Source: Deltaproteobacteria bacterium (lineage in GTDB: Bacteria; Desulfobacterota; Binatia; Binatales; Binataceae). Taken from it: DNA of 41,389 bases. The position numbers were made by a program, and so were the translations under genes. The DNA lies in the NCBI GenBank assembly GCA_021817345.1, contig JAKAVC010000020.1, positions 1 to 41,389 on the forward strand, written 5' to 3'. The first letter of the stretch is position 1; each line of letters begins with the position of its first letter. Positions 25,720-34,436 of the stretch are shown one piece after another. The notes under the pieces are model-generated. The model saw only the letters and a list, made by a program, of their open reading frames with translations, did no database searches and was not told the origin of the DNA.

Positions 25720-26318
25720 CGCTCAGCGCGATCGCCGCGCCGCTCTTGCGCGACAATATTGATACCGACGTGATCATCCGGATCGATCGCCTGGTCGGCG
25801 GACGGCCCGACGAACTCGGCAAGTACGCGTTCGAACTGCTGCGCTACCTTCCCGACGGCGGCGAGAATCCGGATTTCATCCTGAACCTGAAGCCGTATCG
25901 GCGAGCGCAAATTCTGCTCGCCGGCGCGAACTTCGCGTGTGGCAGTTCGCGCGAGCCCGCGGTGTGGGCGCTTCAGCAGATGGGGTTTCGATGCGTAATC
26001 GCGCCGAGCTTCGGGGATATCTTTTTCGCCAACTGTTTCCAGAACGGGATGCTGCCGATTGTGCTCGACAGGCCGACGGTCGAGGCAATAGCCGCCGAGG
26101 TCGAAGCCGACCCGGAGCACGGCTTCGTCACCGTTGACCTCGAGAAGCAGACGATCGTTTCGCCCTCGGGCAGGAAAATTCGCTTCGAGATCGAGCCTGC
26201 GCGGCGCGAGGCGCTGCTTGCGGGACTCGACGAAATCGGGATGACGATGAGCCGTGAGGCGGAAATCGCGGCGTTCCAGGCGCGGGATCGGAATCGGCGC
26301 CCGTGGGTTTACCGGTGA
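25704..26318 (+). CDS. leuD: 3-isopropylmalate dehydratase small subunit
   Basis: The 204-residue swivel subunit pairs with LeuC. It shows DNIDTDVIIRIDRL, the catalytic-loop segment GANFACGSSREPAVWAL, and IAPSFGDIFFANC. GTG 25704 is the start: GGGGA lies 7 bp upstream, and the N-terminus then matches the family. It overlaps the end of leuC by 16 bp, which implies coupling. No leuB or leuA follows. The 242 bp after it (26319-26560) hold no gene or clear signal. Confidence 0.94.
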   Translation: MEKFLTLSAIAAPLLRDNIDTDVIIRIDRLVGGRPDELGKYAFELLRYLPDGGENPDFILNLKPYRRAQILLAGANFACGSSREPAVWALQQMGFRCVIAPSFGDIFFANCFQNGMLPIVLDRPTVEAIAAEVEADPEHGFVTVDLEKQTIVSPSGRKIRFEIEPARREALLAGLDEIGMTMSREAEIAAFQARDRNRRPWVYR

Positions 26319-26560
26319 GGAAATCCTTGCGTGGCACCTGCGCGCGAATTCGACGCCGAAGCGGGCCTTTCTCCGCATTTGTGACGAGCCTTGCCGCGAT
26401 TTCCCAACGTGCGCCGATTCGCTGGCACCGCCGGACAAGTCTCATCTAGTATACCGCCAGGAGCCTCGCCCGACTGGCTTGCCACCCCTGAGCCAGAGGT
26501 TCGCCGCCCACGGTAATCGCAAGCTCAAGAGCCGCGCGGGCGGGGGAGAATAATTGACGC

Positions 26561-27856
26561 ATGAGATTCCACTGGTTCGCAGAAGTCACCTATCCACATC
26601 TTCCCGCCGATTTCCGCGAGCGCTACCGCTCGGCCTGGGTTACGCCGCCCGCGAGACTGATCGATCCGGTCAAGGCCGGTGAGATGTACCGGATGTTTAT
26701 CCGGCTGATGCGGCTTGCGGACGAGGTGGGTTTCGACGGCCTGACCGTCAACGAGCATCATCAGACGCCGCTTGCGGTGACGCCCTCGCCGAATCTGCTC
26801 GCGGCGAGCCTCGCGTCGAACACTAAAAATGCCGCTATTACGATCGTCGGCAACTCGCTCGCGCTCTACAATCCGCCGATTCGCGTGGCGGAGGAATATG
26901 CCTATCTCGATTGCCTGTCGGGAGGGCGATTGGCAGCGGGCTTCGTTCTCGGCACCCCGATGGACTCGACGTTCGCCTACGGGATGACGCCGATCGAGAT
27001 GCGCGAGCGTTTCGACGAGGCGCGCCGGCTGATCCTGCGCGCATGGTCGGAACCGGAGCCGTTCGCGTTTAACGGCAAATACACCAAGCTGCGTTACGTC
27101 AATATCTGGCCGCGGCCGATCCAGAAGAAGCTCCCGATTTGGGTTCCCGGCGGTGGCGGTAGCGTGGAAACCTGGGATCTGGTCATCAAAGAGGATTACT
27201 GCTACGGCCACCTGTCTTTTTCGGGACTGTACTCGTCCAAGCCGCTGGTCGACGCGTTCTGGGAGTATGTTGACAAGCAGGGCGGCACGATGAACCCGCA
27301 TCGGATGGCCTTCACGCAGGTCGTATGCGTCGCCAACACCGACGCGGAGGCGGAGAAGCAGTACTATGAGGCGGTCCGCTACTTCCATCGCAACCAGGCG
27401 CCCGCGCCGGGCTTTCTCAATCCGCCGGGCTACACGACGATCCGCTCGATCAAATCGCAGGGCGAGCAGTTGAAGATCGGCCAGAGCAAGCTCACGCCCG
27501 AGGACCGGGTCCGCGCGAGCAAGGGCGAGATGAGCTTCTGGGAATACGACGAAAAGGGCTACATTATCGCCGGCACGCCCAAGCGCGTGCAGCAGCGCCT
27601 GCGCGAGCTGATCAAGGATTTGCGGATCGGACAACTGATCGCCACGCCACACATGGGCAATCTGCCCGAGGAGGTCGGCGCCGAGAACACGAGGCTCTTC
27701 GGCGTCGAAGTGGCGCCGTATCTGCGCGATCTATGGGCGGAGCAGCCGGACTACTGGACGCCCGAGGCAAGTCAGAAGCTGGTCGCAGCCAACGCGCCAG
27801 GCGCGGCTCGCGGCGCACATGCGCCGTCGCCGGGCGAAGCCCATCCCGCAAAGTAG
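26561..27856 (+). CDS. LLM-class flavin-dependent oxidoreductase
   Basis: The 431-residue bacterial-luciferase-like TIM barrel has FDGLTVNEHH, the LDCLSGGRLAAGFVLG segment and LPIWVPGGGG, which places it near alkanal- or alkane-type monooxygenases and F420 relatives. The cofactor (FMN or F420) and substrate cannot be read from the sequence. GGGGGAGA about 14 bp upstream supports the ATG. The gene stands alone between leuD and minus-strand genes; no flavin reductase is adjacent. The last 25 residues are Ala/Pro/His-rich. Confidence 0.88.
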   Translation: MRFHWFAEVTYPHLPADFRERYRSAWVTPPARLIDPVKAGEMYRMFIRLMRLADEVGFDGLTVNEHHQTPLAVTPSPNLLAASLASNTKNAAITIVGNSLALYNPPIRVAEEYAYLDCLSGGRLAAGFVLGTPMDSTFAYGMTPIEMRERFDEARRLILRAWSEPEPFAFNGKYTKLRYVNIWPRPIQKKLPIWVPGGGGSVETWDLVIKEDYCYGHLSFSGLYSSKPLVDAFWEYVDKQGGTMNPHRMAFTQVVCVANTDAEAEKQYYEAVRYFHRNQAPAPGFLNPPGYTTIRSIKSQGEQLKIGQSKLTPEDRVRASKGEMSFWEYDEKGYIIAGTPKRVQQRLRELIKDLRIGQLIATPHMGNLPEEVGAENTRLFGVEVAPYLRDLWAEQPDYWTPEASQKLVAANAPGAARGAHAPSPGEAHPAK

Positions 27857-28012
27857 AAGCGAATCATGAGCGTGCCGCAGGAGCGGTTCGTCTGCGCGGT
27901 CGAAGGCGCCGAGAGGCTCCTCGACCCCAACCGGTGAATCTGGAGGACGCCGCGAATCCAGCCTTCCGCCATCCGGCCCTGATTGTTCAGCGGCGCGAGC
28001 GCCTCCGATCTC

Positions 28013-29104
28013 TCAGAGGATTTGGCGCCTCCGATCGTCGGCCAAAGCCCCGGCGGGTTGCGGCGTGCGGCGAGTATCGATCGCGGCCTCGCGCGGCGCG
28101 CTCCTGTGCCAGAAGCGGTTGCCTTCGAGGAACTGCCACGCGACCAGCGGCGGCAGGCCGAGCACGAGGTCGCGCGCACGCTTGAGCAGTGACAACGCCA
28201 ACAGCGCGTCAGCGCTGACACCGAACATCGCGCCCACCACAACATACGCCCCTTCCTGAACGCCGAGCGCACTCGGTATCGCAAAGGCAAGCGCCCGCGC
28301 CGCCGTGACGAGGCCCTCGATCGACAGCACCACCGCGAATCCCGGCGACGTCCCCATCAGCCTGAGCGCGAACCAGGCTTCGACCGCGCTCGCCAGCCAG
28401 CATGCCAGGTGCATAAGAAAGCCGAGCAGCGGGCCACGGAGTCGTCCGTAGATGTCGTCCATGCATCCCTGCAGTGTCGCCGCGCCCGCCGCAAGACCCG
28501 CGCCCCGCGGCGCTCGGTTGGCAAAGCGCTCGATTAAGGCGAATCCGCGCCGCTGCGCCATCGCATAAACCATCGCGACCGCCGTCGCTCCAACCAGCCC
28601 CGTGGCAACCCAACTTTCCAGCGCGGTCCCAGGATGCAGTCTTGCGAGGATGGCGAGCGCAATACCCACGAAGATCAGCTCGCCCAGCAGCTCCATCGTG
28701 ATGTCCACAACGGTCGATGCGACCGACATCGCGCCAGGCAGACCGGCGGCGGTTGCGGCGCGCGCACCCATGATGAAGCCGCCCGCCGGCGAGAGCGGCA
28801 ACGCCTCCGAAGCGCCGTTGCGGACCATGCGGCCCAGAATGAAGGCCCACGGCGACGGCCGATCCGATTGCGGCACCAGGACAAACCATGCGACGCCGCA
28901 CGCGGCCACGATTCCAAGGTGAAATGCGGTGATGGCGGCGAGGCCCGCGATGCCCAGAGCGACAAGCGCACCGGCGATAACCTTGAAACCGTAATGATAA
29001 ACGAGCAGCCCCGCGCCGGCGCCTCCGGCCGTCAGCGCGAGGATGGACAAAGCCAGCGCCACGTTTCGGGTTCGTTGCGGTCTGGCGTCGCGAATCTTAT
29101 GCAT
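28013..29104 (-). CDS. HpnL-like / lysylphosphatidylglycerol-synthase-type membrane protein
   Basis: The 363-residue polytopic membrane protein has about eight hydrophobic segments. The conserved motifs are EALPLSPAGGF near the third segment and ALGVQEGAYVVVGAMFGV near the end. This pattern is shared by flippase-like proteins of the LPG-synthase membrane family, including HpnL found with hopanoid genes. It probably handles a lipid or prenyl-linked substrate. It begins 23 bp after the sulfotransferase stop on the same strand, so the two are likely co-transcribed. No hopanoid gene is visible, so the symbol is withheld. Confidence 0.78.
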   Translation of the reverse strand: MHKIRDARPQRTRNVALALSILALTAGGAGAGLLVYHYGFKVIAGALVALGIAGLAAITAFHLGIVAACGVAWFVLVPQSDRPSPWAFILGRMVRNGASEALPLSPAGGFIMGARAATAAGLPGAMSVASTVVDITMELLGELIFVGIALAILARLHPGTALESWVATGLVGATAVAMVYAMAQRRGFALIERFANRAPRGAGLAAGAATLQGCMDDIYGRLRGPLLGFLMHLACWLASAVEAWFALRLMGTSPGFAVVLSIEGLVTAARALAFAIPSALGVQEGAYVVVGAMFGVSADALLALSLLKRARDLVLGLPPLVAWQFLEGNRFWHRSAPREAAIDTRRTPQPAGALADDRRRQIL

Positions 29105-29127
29105 ACCGTGAAGCGGCCCGGGCGGTC

Positions 29128-30438
29128 TTACCGTATCAGCCGGCTTTCGTCGCCTTCGGAGCCGTTAAGCGCCCGAACCCGCCTCGAAACCGCCTTGGCG
29201 CGCGGTCGATTTCTTTTTTTTCTTCGATCCCGAAATAGTCTCTGTATTCGCTGAACCGCTGCCACTGCTCCTTTGGAGTCGAGGCCGAAGTCCTCGGGAT
29301 GGTACGAGTTCCGCCCATATCCGCCGTTAGGCCGCTCCGCCAGGTAGTCTCGTATGCGCGCCCTCGCGAGGTCGCCGAGCTCGAGACCGAAATGGCGGTA
29401 GAGTTCGACGACCGCTCCGAGCGGATCCGCGGTCAGCTCCCGATAGCGAATGTGAAAGATGCGGCGCGATTGGCGGTCGCTTTCGGCTTCCGCGATTAAT
29501 CGCAAGGCGCCCATCCGCCATCGCTCCATCACCTCGCGGCCGATCTGAAGCCGATCGACGGCGCGTGTGAACGGGTGGCGCAAAATCTCGGTCAGTCTCG
29601 CCGCCGAGGGCAGTACTTCCATCGGCTCGCGATGGACGAAAACCATTCGCGCGTCAGGATAGACGGCCCGGATGGCGTCCATCATGAAGATATGATCGGG
29701 GGACTTGAGAACCCAGCGGCCCGGCCCCTTCGAGTGTTGCAGATGCCTAAGGAACCGCTTGTGAAAGCGGTATTCGATTTCGTGATCGGTTCGATCCAGC
29801 CAGCACCGGTACGAAGGCACATTATGGGTCGCGTCGAAGCGGTAGCTCCTGAAAACGTGGGCCTGGATCTCGATACATTCCTGAGGCGAGCGCGCCGACA
29901 TCGGATGGAGGCTCGGCAGCTCCGGAACCATCCTGACGAAAGCGGCGAGCTGGCGATCAACCCGCTCGGGGCGCCGGTCGCGTTTCGCCGGCGCCCGGCG
30001 CGGATCGCAATAGGGATATATGGTCTCCCAGCAGAGCGGCGCCAGGTTTGATGGATCCAAGGCGAGCAGACTGTGCAGGAAAGTCGTTCCGCTGCGCGGC
30101 AGCCCGGTGATCAGAATCGGCCCTTTGATCGGCTCGTCGAGGATCTGCGGGGTGGTTTTTTCCGCCTGCCGAAGCATCAGCAGATTTGTCAGAAACCTGA
30201 GCGTGTCCCATCGTGCCGCCAACCGTCCCAGCAGGTTGAGATTGGCCTCCTCGTGGTATGCCCTCAGCAGCACCTCGAGCGGCTGCTCGAACGAGGAATC
30301 GCCGAAATCGGTCAATCCCGTACGTTGCTGCGCACGCGCGAGGAGGTCTTTCTCGCTGAATGGGCCGTGGAGCAGGCCGAGTGCACCGGTGATCCACTCA
30401 GTCAGGGAAAACAGCCCGGTGTTGATAAGAGACGCCAT
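29128..30438 (-). CDS. PAPS-dependent sulfotransferase family protein
   Basis: The 436-residue protein transfers sulfate from PAPS to a hydroxyl or amine acceptor. The 5'-phosphosulfate loop is LITGLPRSGTTFLHSLLALD (about residues 106-125), and the 3'-phosphate region is VFVHREPMEVLPSAARL. The roughly 100-residue helical N-terminus before the loop is typical of the long bacterial Sulfotransfer_3 type. ATG 30438 with GGTGA just upstream is preferred over GTG 30465. It leads a probable operon with the HpnL-like membrane protein. The acceptor is unknown; a lipid is plausible from that neighbour. Confidence 0.86.
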   Translation of the reverse strand: MASLINTGLFSLTEWITGALGLLHGPFSEKDLLARAQQRTGLTDFGDSSFEQPLEVLLRAYHEEANLNLLGRLAARWDTLRFLTNLLMLRQAEKTTPQILDEPIKGPILITGLPRSGTTFLHSLLALDPSNLAPLCWETIYPYCDPRRAPAKRDRRPERVDRQLAAFVRMVPELPSLHPMSARSPQECIEIQAHVFRSYRFDATHNVPSYRCWLDRTDHEIEYRFHKRFLRHLQHSKGPGRWVLKSPDHIFMMDAIRAVYPDARMVFVHREPMEVLPSAARLTEILRHPFTRAVDRLQIGREVMERWRMGALRLIAEAESDRQSRRIFHIRYRELTADPLGAVVELYRHFGLELGDLARARIRDYLAERPNGGYGRNSYHPEDFGLDSKGAVAAVQRIQRLFRDRRKKRNRPRAKAVSRRVRALNGSEGDESRLIR

Positions 30439-30848
30439 ATTCACCCATCCTGCGGTGACTGCCACATCTCGACGAGATGCGAAGGAAAACGTTGGGTTGC
30501 CCGATTAGGATTTGAGCGCGGCCTTCTGGAAAACCCGTGTCAGTGGATGATAGGGACGCCATCTGTCGGCTCCAGCCGGATGCGGTAGCGGGGCCGCCAA
30601 AAAAACAAACAGCAACCGAGAAAAAAGTCTAGTGTTCAAAAGAATCTCTAGTCAAACGATTGCCCGTTTCGGCCATACGGACGGCATTATGCGGATAATG
30701 TGCGATATGTTGCGCCCCGCGAGAGATGTTCAGCGCGCTGTTGAACGGAACAGCGTGGCGAGCGACGAAGCGGGCTCGGCGATCCGGGCCGCGCCCGCTA
30801 CGTTCCAATCCCGCGCCGACTCCTCGACGCGTGCGACAGGGCTGACAA
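30439..30848. other. 410-bp intergenic stretch upstream of the sulfotransferase gene
   Basis: No coding frame with family features was found. The stretch holds an inverted repeat CATTAT-GCGG-ATAATG (30685-30700) and A-rich runs around 30600-30630. It should contain the sulfotransferase promoter and the end of the lipoprotein transcript, but I could not assign either with confidence. Confidence 0.5.
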
Positions 30849-31154
30849 TCAGAAGATCAGGCCGAGCGCGTCGCCGATAAGGCGAAATGGCAGGAGGATG
30901 ATCGTTCCGATCGCGTGCGCCGTCGCTCCGAGGACGCTCGACGGTTCTTCGGGTGTCTTGGTCGTGGTAGTAGTCGTCGTGGTGGTGATTTGTTGCGTGG
31001 CGCTGTCCGGGGTCTGAGAGTCGATCGGAACCGATCGGTTGGTAGTCGTTCGTTTGACGGTCGTCGTCTCTTCGCTCTGACTGGCGCATCCCTGTGCGAT
31101 CGGGACCGCGCAAGCGAGTATCAAAGCCAGCAACAGGTACTGCACTTTTTTCAT
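30849..31154 (-). CDS. Small Thr-rich putative lipoprotein
   Basis: The 101-residue protein has a Lys-Lys N-terminus, a hydrophobic core (LLLALILACAVPI) and a probable lipidation cysteine at C23 (IAQGC); C15 is a weaker alternative. The mature part has a threonine run encoded by repeated ACC/ACG/ACT codons (TTTTTTTTTK). It ends with a hydrophobic segment (AIGTIILLPFRLIGDALGLIF) that could sit in a membrane. It is likely envelope-anchored. No family is recognised. Confidence 0.7.
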   Translation of the reverse strand: MKKVQYLLLALILACAVPIAQGCASQSEETTTVKRTTTNRSVPIDSQTPDSATQQITTTTTTTTTKTPEEPSSVLGATAHAIGTIILLPFRLIGDALGLIF

Positions 31155-31517
31155 CGTTCCAACACTCGCCTCGATTCTTTGAACGGGCTAAATGGTTCGA
31201 GAAACCGTTTAATTCCCGCTTCGGGCAATCAACGTGCCGAGATGGTATCTGCGCAGATGATTAGCGCAAGCCAAGGCCGTGCCAATCCGAGCGGCACGAT
31301 CTGGGTCATCGCTTGTGTGATATCGTCGCGGTGCTTGCATCTGGATTCGATTGCGCGGAGTCGAAAATTCTTCGAAGAAGCCACCTGGGTCGCGCGGATT
31401 GCAGTCGTTCAGCAACAGGCATGCACGTTGCACAGTTACGTCTGCTCAATCCATCGCGCTTGCGGCGGCGGCAAACCGAAAGCCGGACGCGGACGTTCAC
31501 GCTCGAGGGGTGGCCAG
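31155..31517. other. 363-bp divergent intergenic stretch
   Basis: It lies between the leftward lipoprotein gene and the rightward Cys-repeat protein, so it should contain both promoters. An imperfect inverted repeat TAAATGGTT / AACCGTTTA (31189-31197 and 31203-31211) sits near the lipoprotein side. No gene is supported. A 74-codon minus-strand frame (31209-31433) lacks family features. Confidence 0.45.
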
Positions 31518-32375
31518 ATGCCGAGAGTATATATTCGTGCGGCGATACTTTGTGCGACGGCGATTCTTGTTGCTTTCCCGTGCGCGCGATGCTTTGCCGG
31601 TTCGGATCGGAAGGCTTCTCCAGAAGCGCAAGCCACGCCGCAGGATCTTTTGCCGTGCCCGTATTCGCTTCCCTGTATCGCAACCGCGCCAGCCTATGCG
31701 GCCGAGCATCCCACCTCTGGCGCAAGCGCGTCGATGAACGCACTTCTCCCCTGTCCTGACTCGGTCCCATGCGCGGTTGTCGGCGATCCCGCAACGCTCG
31801 AATCGCGCGCGGGGGATCGGATTCGTCCTCACACAGGATTGCGGCGGCATCCAGTCCAACCACTGAGCCTGCGCATCGTCGGTACGCCCGAGAAGGCGCC
31901 TCGATCTGCTCCCGCGCACGATGCGACCGGCGCGAAGGCGGGCGAAAACATGGCCGGGGTGCGCTATTCGGCGATACAGCAATCGCCGACCTCGAAGGCC
32001 TCCAGCGCGGGTCCCGTCGTTACGCTGGAAGACGGCGCGTCGGACCGCGAAAAGGCGCAGCAGCAGCTCGTCCGGGCCGAACGCGACCTGGCGCGCGTCC
32101 AAGGCCACGCGCTCAGTGCGCAAGAAGTCAAAACGTACGAAGTCGCGCACCGCTTCGAGCGCGACGCCGAGCAGGCGCTACATCAAAAACGCTATCTGCT
32201 TGCCGTCGGCCTTTCTCGAAAAGCGTCGAGCCTCGCCCGCAGTCTTGCCTATCAGCAGGAGATTGGGCAGCGAACTGCCGAGGCCGCCAGCGCGCTGAAC
32301 GCGCTCAAGGTAAGGTTGCTTGGGAATTCCGAGCCCGGATCGAACCCGAATTCTGCGCCGTCGCCAGCGCCTTGA
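31518..32375 (+). CDS. Exported protein with two LLPCPxSxPC motifs
   Basis: The 285-residue protein starts at ATG 31518, where GAGGGG lies 7 bp upstream. A signal peptide (RAAILCATAILVAFPC...CFAG) would be cut near residue 28. Two copies of a ten-residue motif, LLPCPYSLPC (44-53) and LLPCPDSVPC (76-85), follow. A disordered, Pro/Ala-rich middle leads to a charged helical domain (about 175-265: REKAQQQLVRAERDLARVQ, FERDAEQALHQKRYLLAVGLSRKA) resembling DUF4398-type coiled helices. The cysteine pairs could form disulfides or bind metal. The function is unknown. Confidence 0.7.
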   Translation: MPRVYIRAAILCATAILVAFPCARCFAGSDRKASPEAQATPQDLLPCPYSLPCIATAPAYAAEHPTSGASASMNALLPCPDSVPCAVVGDPATLESRAGDRIRPHTGLRRHPVQPLSLRIVGTPEKAPRSAPAHDATGAKAGENMAGVRYSAIQQSPTSKASSAGPVVTLEDGASDREKAQQQLVRAERDLARVQGHALSAQEVKTYEVAHRFERDAEQALHQKRYLLAVGLSRKASSLARSLAYQQEIGQRTAEAASALNALKVRLLGNSEPGSNPNSAPSPAP

Positions 32376-32528
32376 GGCTGCGTAACACGGCGCGCGGGGA
32401 GCGGAAGCCGCCGCTCGGACGAGCCGCGTCCTGAGTTGCGGCGTAATCGGCGGTTTGACCGAGCGATTGTGGGTTCGCTAGCGTTCGTCAGTGGCGCTTT
32501 ACACCCTGCCTTCGATTCGGAGGGTCCC

Positions 32529-33383
32529 GTGGCACGCGCATTCGATATCAAACCTCTCGACGCCACCTTCGGCGCCGTCGTGACCGGCGTCAAGCTTGCC
32601 GCGCTCGATGACGCGACGTGGCGCGATCTTTACGCGGCATGGTTGGAGTACGCGCTACTCATTTTTCCCGGCCAGAACCTGAGCCGCGACGAGCAAATCG
32701 CCTTCGCCGAACGGTTCGGACCGCTCGAATTCGAACTCGCGCCGATCAGTAACGTAAAGTCCGACGGCACACTTATCACCGACCCCGACAACGACATCCT
32801 GAAGGTGCTCAAGGGTAACATGGGATGGCATAGCGACAGCACCTACATGCCGATTCAAGCCAAGGGCGCCGTCTTCAGCGCTCGCGTGGTGCCGAAGTCG
32901 GGCGGGGCCACGGGATGGGCCGATATGCGCGCGGCGTACGACGCCCTCGACGATGACCTCAAAGCAAAGGTGGAGAGTCTAGCCGCTCATCATTCGCTCC
33001 ATTACAGTCAGGCGAAGCTCGGGCACTTCCCGAAGAAAGGCAGCGCGTACAGCGGCTACGGTTTTCACGACGGCCCCGAGCCCTTGCGCCCGCTGGTGAA
33101 AGTGCATCCTGAAACCGGCCGGAAGTCGCTGCTTATCGGACGCCACGCGCACAATATCCCGGGGATGAACGCGGACGAATCCGAGCGATTTCTGCGGGAA
33201 CTGGTGGACTTCGCCTGCCGTCCGCCGCGCATCTACCATCACGAATGGACCAGTGGCGACGCGGTGGTGTGGGACAACCGATGCCTGCTCCATCAGGCGA
33301 CGCCGTGGGACATGAGCGAGCCGCGCGTGATGTGGCACAGCCGTATCGCCGGCGATCCTGCAAGCGAATCCGCGCTCGTCTGA
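32529..33383 (+). CDS. TauD/TfdA-family Fe(II)/2-oxoglutarate dioxygenase
   Basis: The 284-residue enzyme shows the facial triad H101-x-D103 (GWHSDSTY) and H255 (CLLHQATPWD). R in the following EPRVMWHSRI is placed to bind 2-oxoglutarate. Relatives hydroxylate taurine, alkyl sulfates, 2,4-D and other small molecules; the substrate here is not evident. GTG 32529 is chosen because GGAGGG is at 32519-32524 and the protein then begins, as usual, close to FDIKPLDATFGA. The longer frame starting at 32436 has an atypical N-terminus. It converges with the MOSC gene across 67 bp. Confidence 0.88.
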   Translation: MARAFDIKPLDATFGAVVTGVKLAALDDATWRDLYAAWLEYALLIFPGQNLSRDEQIAFAERFGPLEFELAPISNVKSDGTLITDPDNDILKVLKGNMGWHSDSTYMPIQAKGAVFSARVVPKSGGATGWADMRAAYDALDDDLKAKVESLAAHHSLHYSQAKLGHFPKKGSAYSGYGFHDGPEPLRPLVKVHPETGRKSLLIGRHAHNIPGMNADESERFLRELVDFACRPPRIYHHEWTSGDAVVWDNRCLLHQATPWDMSEPRVMWHSRIAGDPASESALV

Positions 33384-33450
33384 GACGGGTGCGGGCCTCC
33401 GGTGAGCGCACACTGGGACGGTTTTCTAAGCGAATTTCAAACTGAGAACA

Positions 33451-34293
33451 CTAGCCCACCAGAAACACCGGATCGCCGTTACGCACACGGCCGGGAGAAT
33501 CGACCGACGCAAAGATTCCGACGTCGGCGTTATGATGCCGCACGGCCGCGCGCAGCACCGCCAGGTCGCGCGAGAGATTTTCCTGCGGATGGGTCGTCAT
33601 CACGCATCTGAGTGCCGGCTTCATGCCGGTGATTCGCACTCCGTCGCCGACTTCGAGCGTGCCGCTGAGCCATCCGTCTTCGACGAAGCCGGAAGCCGCC
33701 GCACCCGTATCGACGAGAATATTCGCGCGAAACCGGCGCGGGTCGAAATTCGAGCCGGGCGCGATACGGCTCAGATGTTCGAGCGTTCCTGTCGCCAGCA
33801 GATGAATCGGAGCGGAATCGAAGAAAGTGCCGTGCATCAGGTTGAAGAAGTCAGGCGCCGCCTCTGGAGTCATCCCGGGAATGACGTTACCGATAGGAAC
33901 GTCGCCGAAGACGGTGCGGGGATCGATTCCAGCGCGCTCGCCGTTAGGATGGGGCGCGCGTTCGAGTTGCACCCGATGGGCAAGCGCGGCCGAGATAGCC
34001 TCCGACGCACCGGGATCGTCGGCGTGGATGGCGCGCCCGACGGGAAGCGTGATCCTGATTCGGGCATCCGGCGATGCTCCCGGTTCGCCCTCCCATTCGG
34101 CGCGAAATGAGAGCATCGCGGGAAATTTCTTCGCCGATACGATCCTTCGGTTTTCAAGATCGCGCAGCGCTAGCGCGCGGTCGCCGACGGCCCCCGCCTT
34201 GGTGATCGCAAGCTCGGGCATCTTCTCCCCAAGCATCGATTTAACCGGGAAACGCCTGAGTTCCTTGACCACTCCGATCTGACGCCGCAGCAT
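33451..34293 (-). CDS. MOSC-domain protein with N-terminal beta-barrel
   Basis: The 280-residue protein begins with the MOSC_N barrel (VVKELRRFPVKSMLGEKM) and continues with the MOSC core (FRANILVDT...DGWLSGTLEVGDGVRI). The conserved cysteine C230 sits in LRCVMTTHPQ. In YcbX and mARC relatives this cysteine ligates molybdenum in enzymes that reduce N-hydroxylated compounds. The usual companion Cys of KPCxRC is Ala here (MKPALRC). There is no ferredoxin domain at the end, so a separate electron donor would be needed. Before the restriction-modification island arrived, the NTF2-like gene was probably its upstream neighbour. Confidence 0.85.
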   Translation of the reverse strand: MLRRQIGVVKELRRFPVKSMLGEKMPELAITKAGAVGDRALALRDLENRRIVSAKKFPAMLSFRAEWEGEPGASPDARIRITLPVGRAIHADDPGASEAISAALAHRVQLERAPHPNGERAGIDPRTVFGDVPIGNVIPGMTPEAAPDFFNLMHGTFFDSAPIHLLATGTLEHLSRIAPGSNFDPRRFRANILVDTGAAASGFVEDGWLSGTLEVGDGVRITGMKPALRCVMTTHPQENLSRDLAVLRAAVRHHNADVGIFASVDSPGRVRNGDPVFLVG

Positions 34294-34436
34294 GGTTAAA
34301 TCCCCGAACCGCCAATTCGCGCGCCTGGATGACGCTGGCCGCGCCAGTGCTTTTACATGCGCGGGCGTTGAGGCTCAGCGTTCATTCGCGAAAGATCGCG
34401 GCAGATGCCGACGAGGCACCCCTCAATTTTCGTAGG

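Noticed and set aside
30685-30700. CATTAT/ATAATG palindrome as a CRISPR-like or IS end repeat
   Set aside because: There is a single copy, with no spacers, transposase or second repeat nearby.
31209-31433. 74-codon minus-strand frame
   Set aside because: There is no ribosome site, family feature or normal composition. It probably arises by chance in the intergenic DNA.
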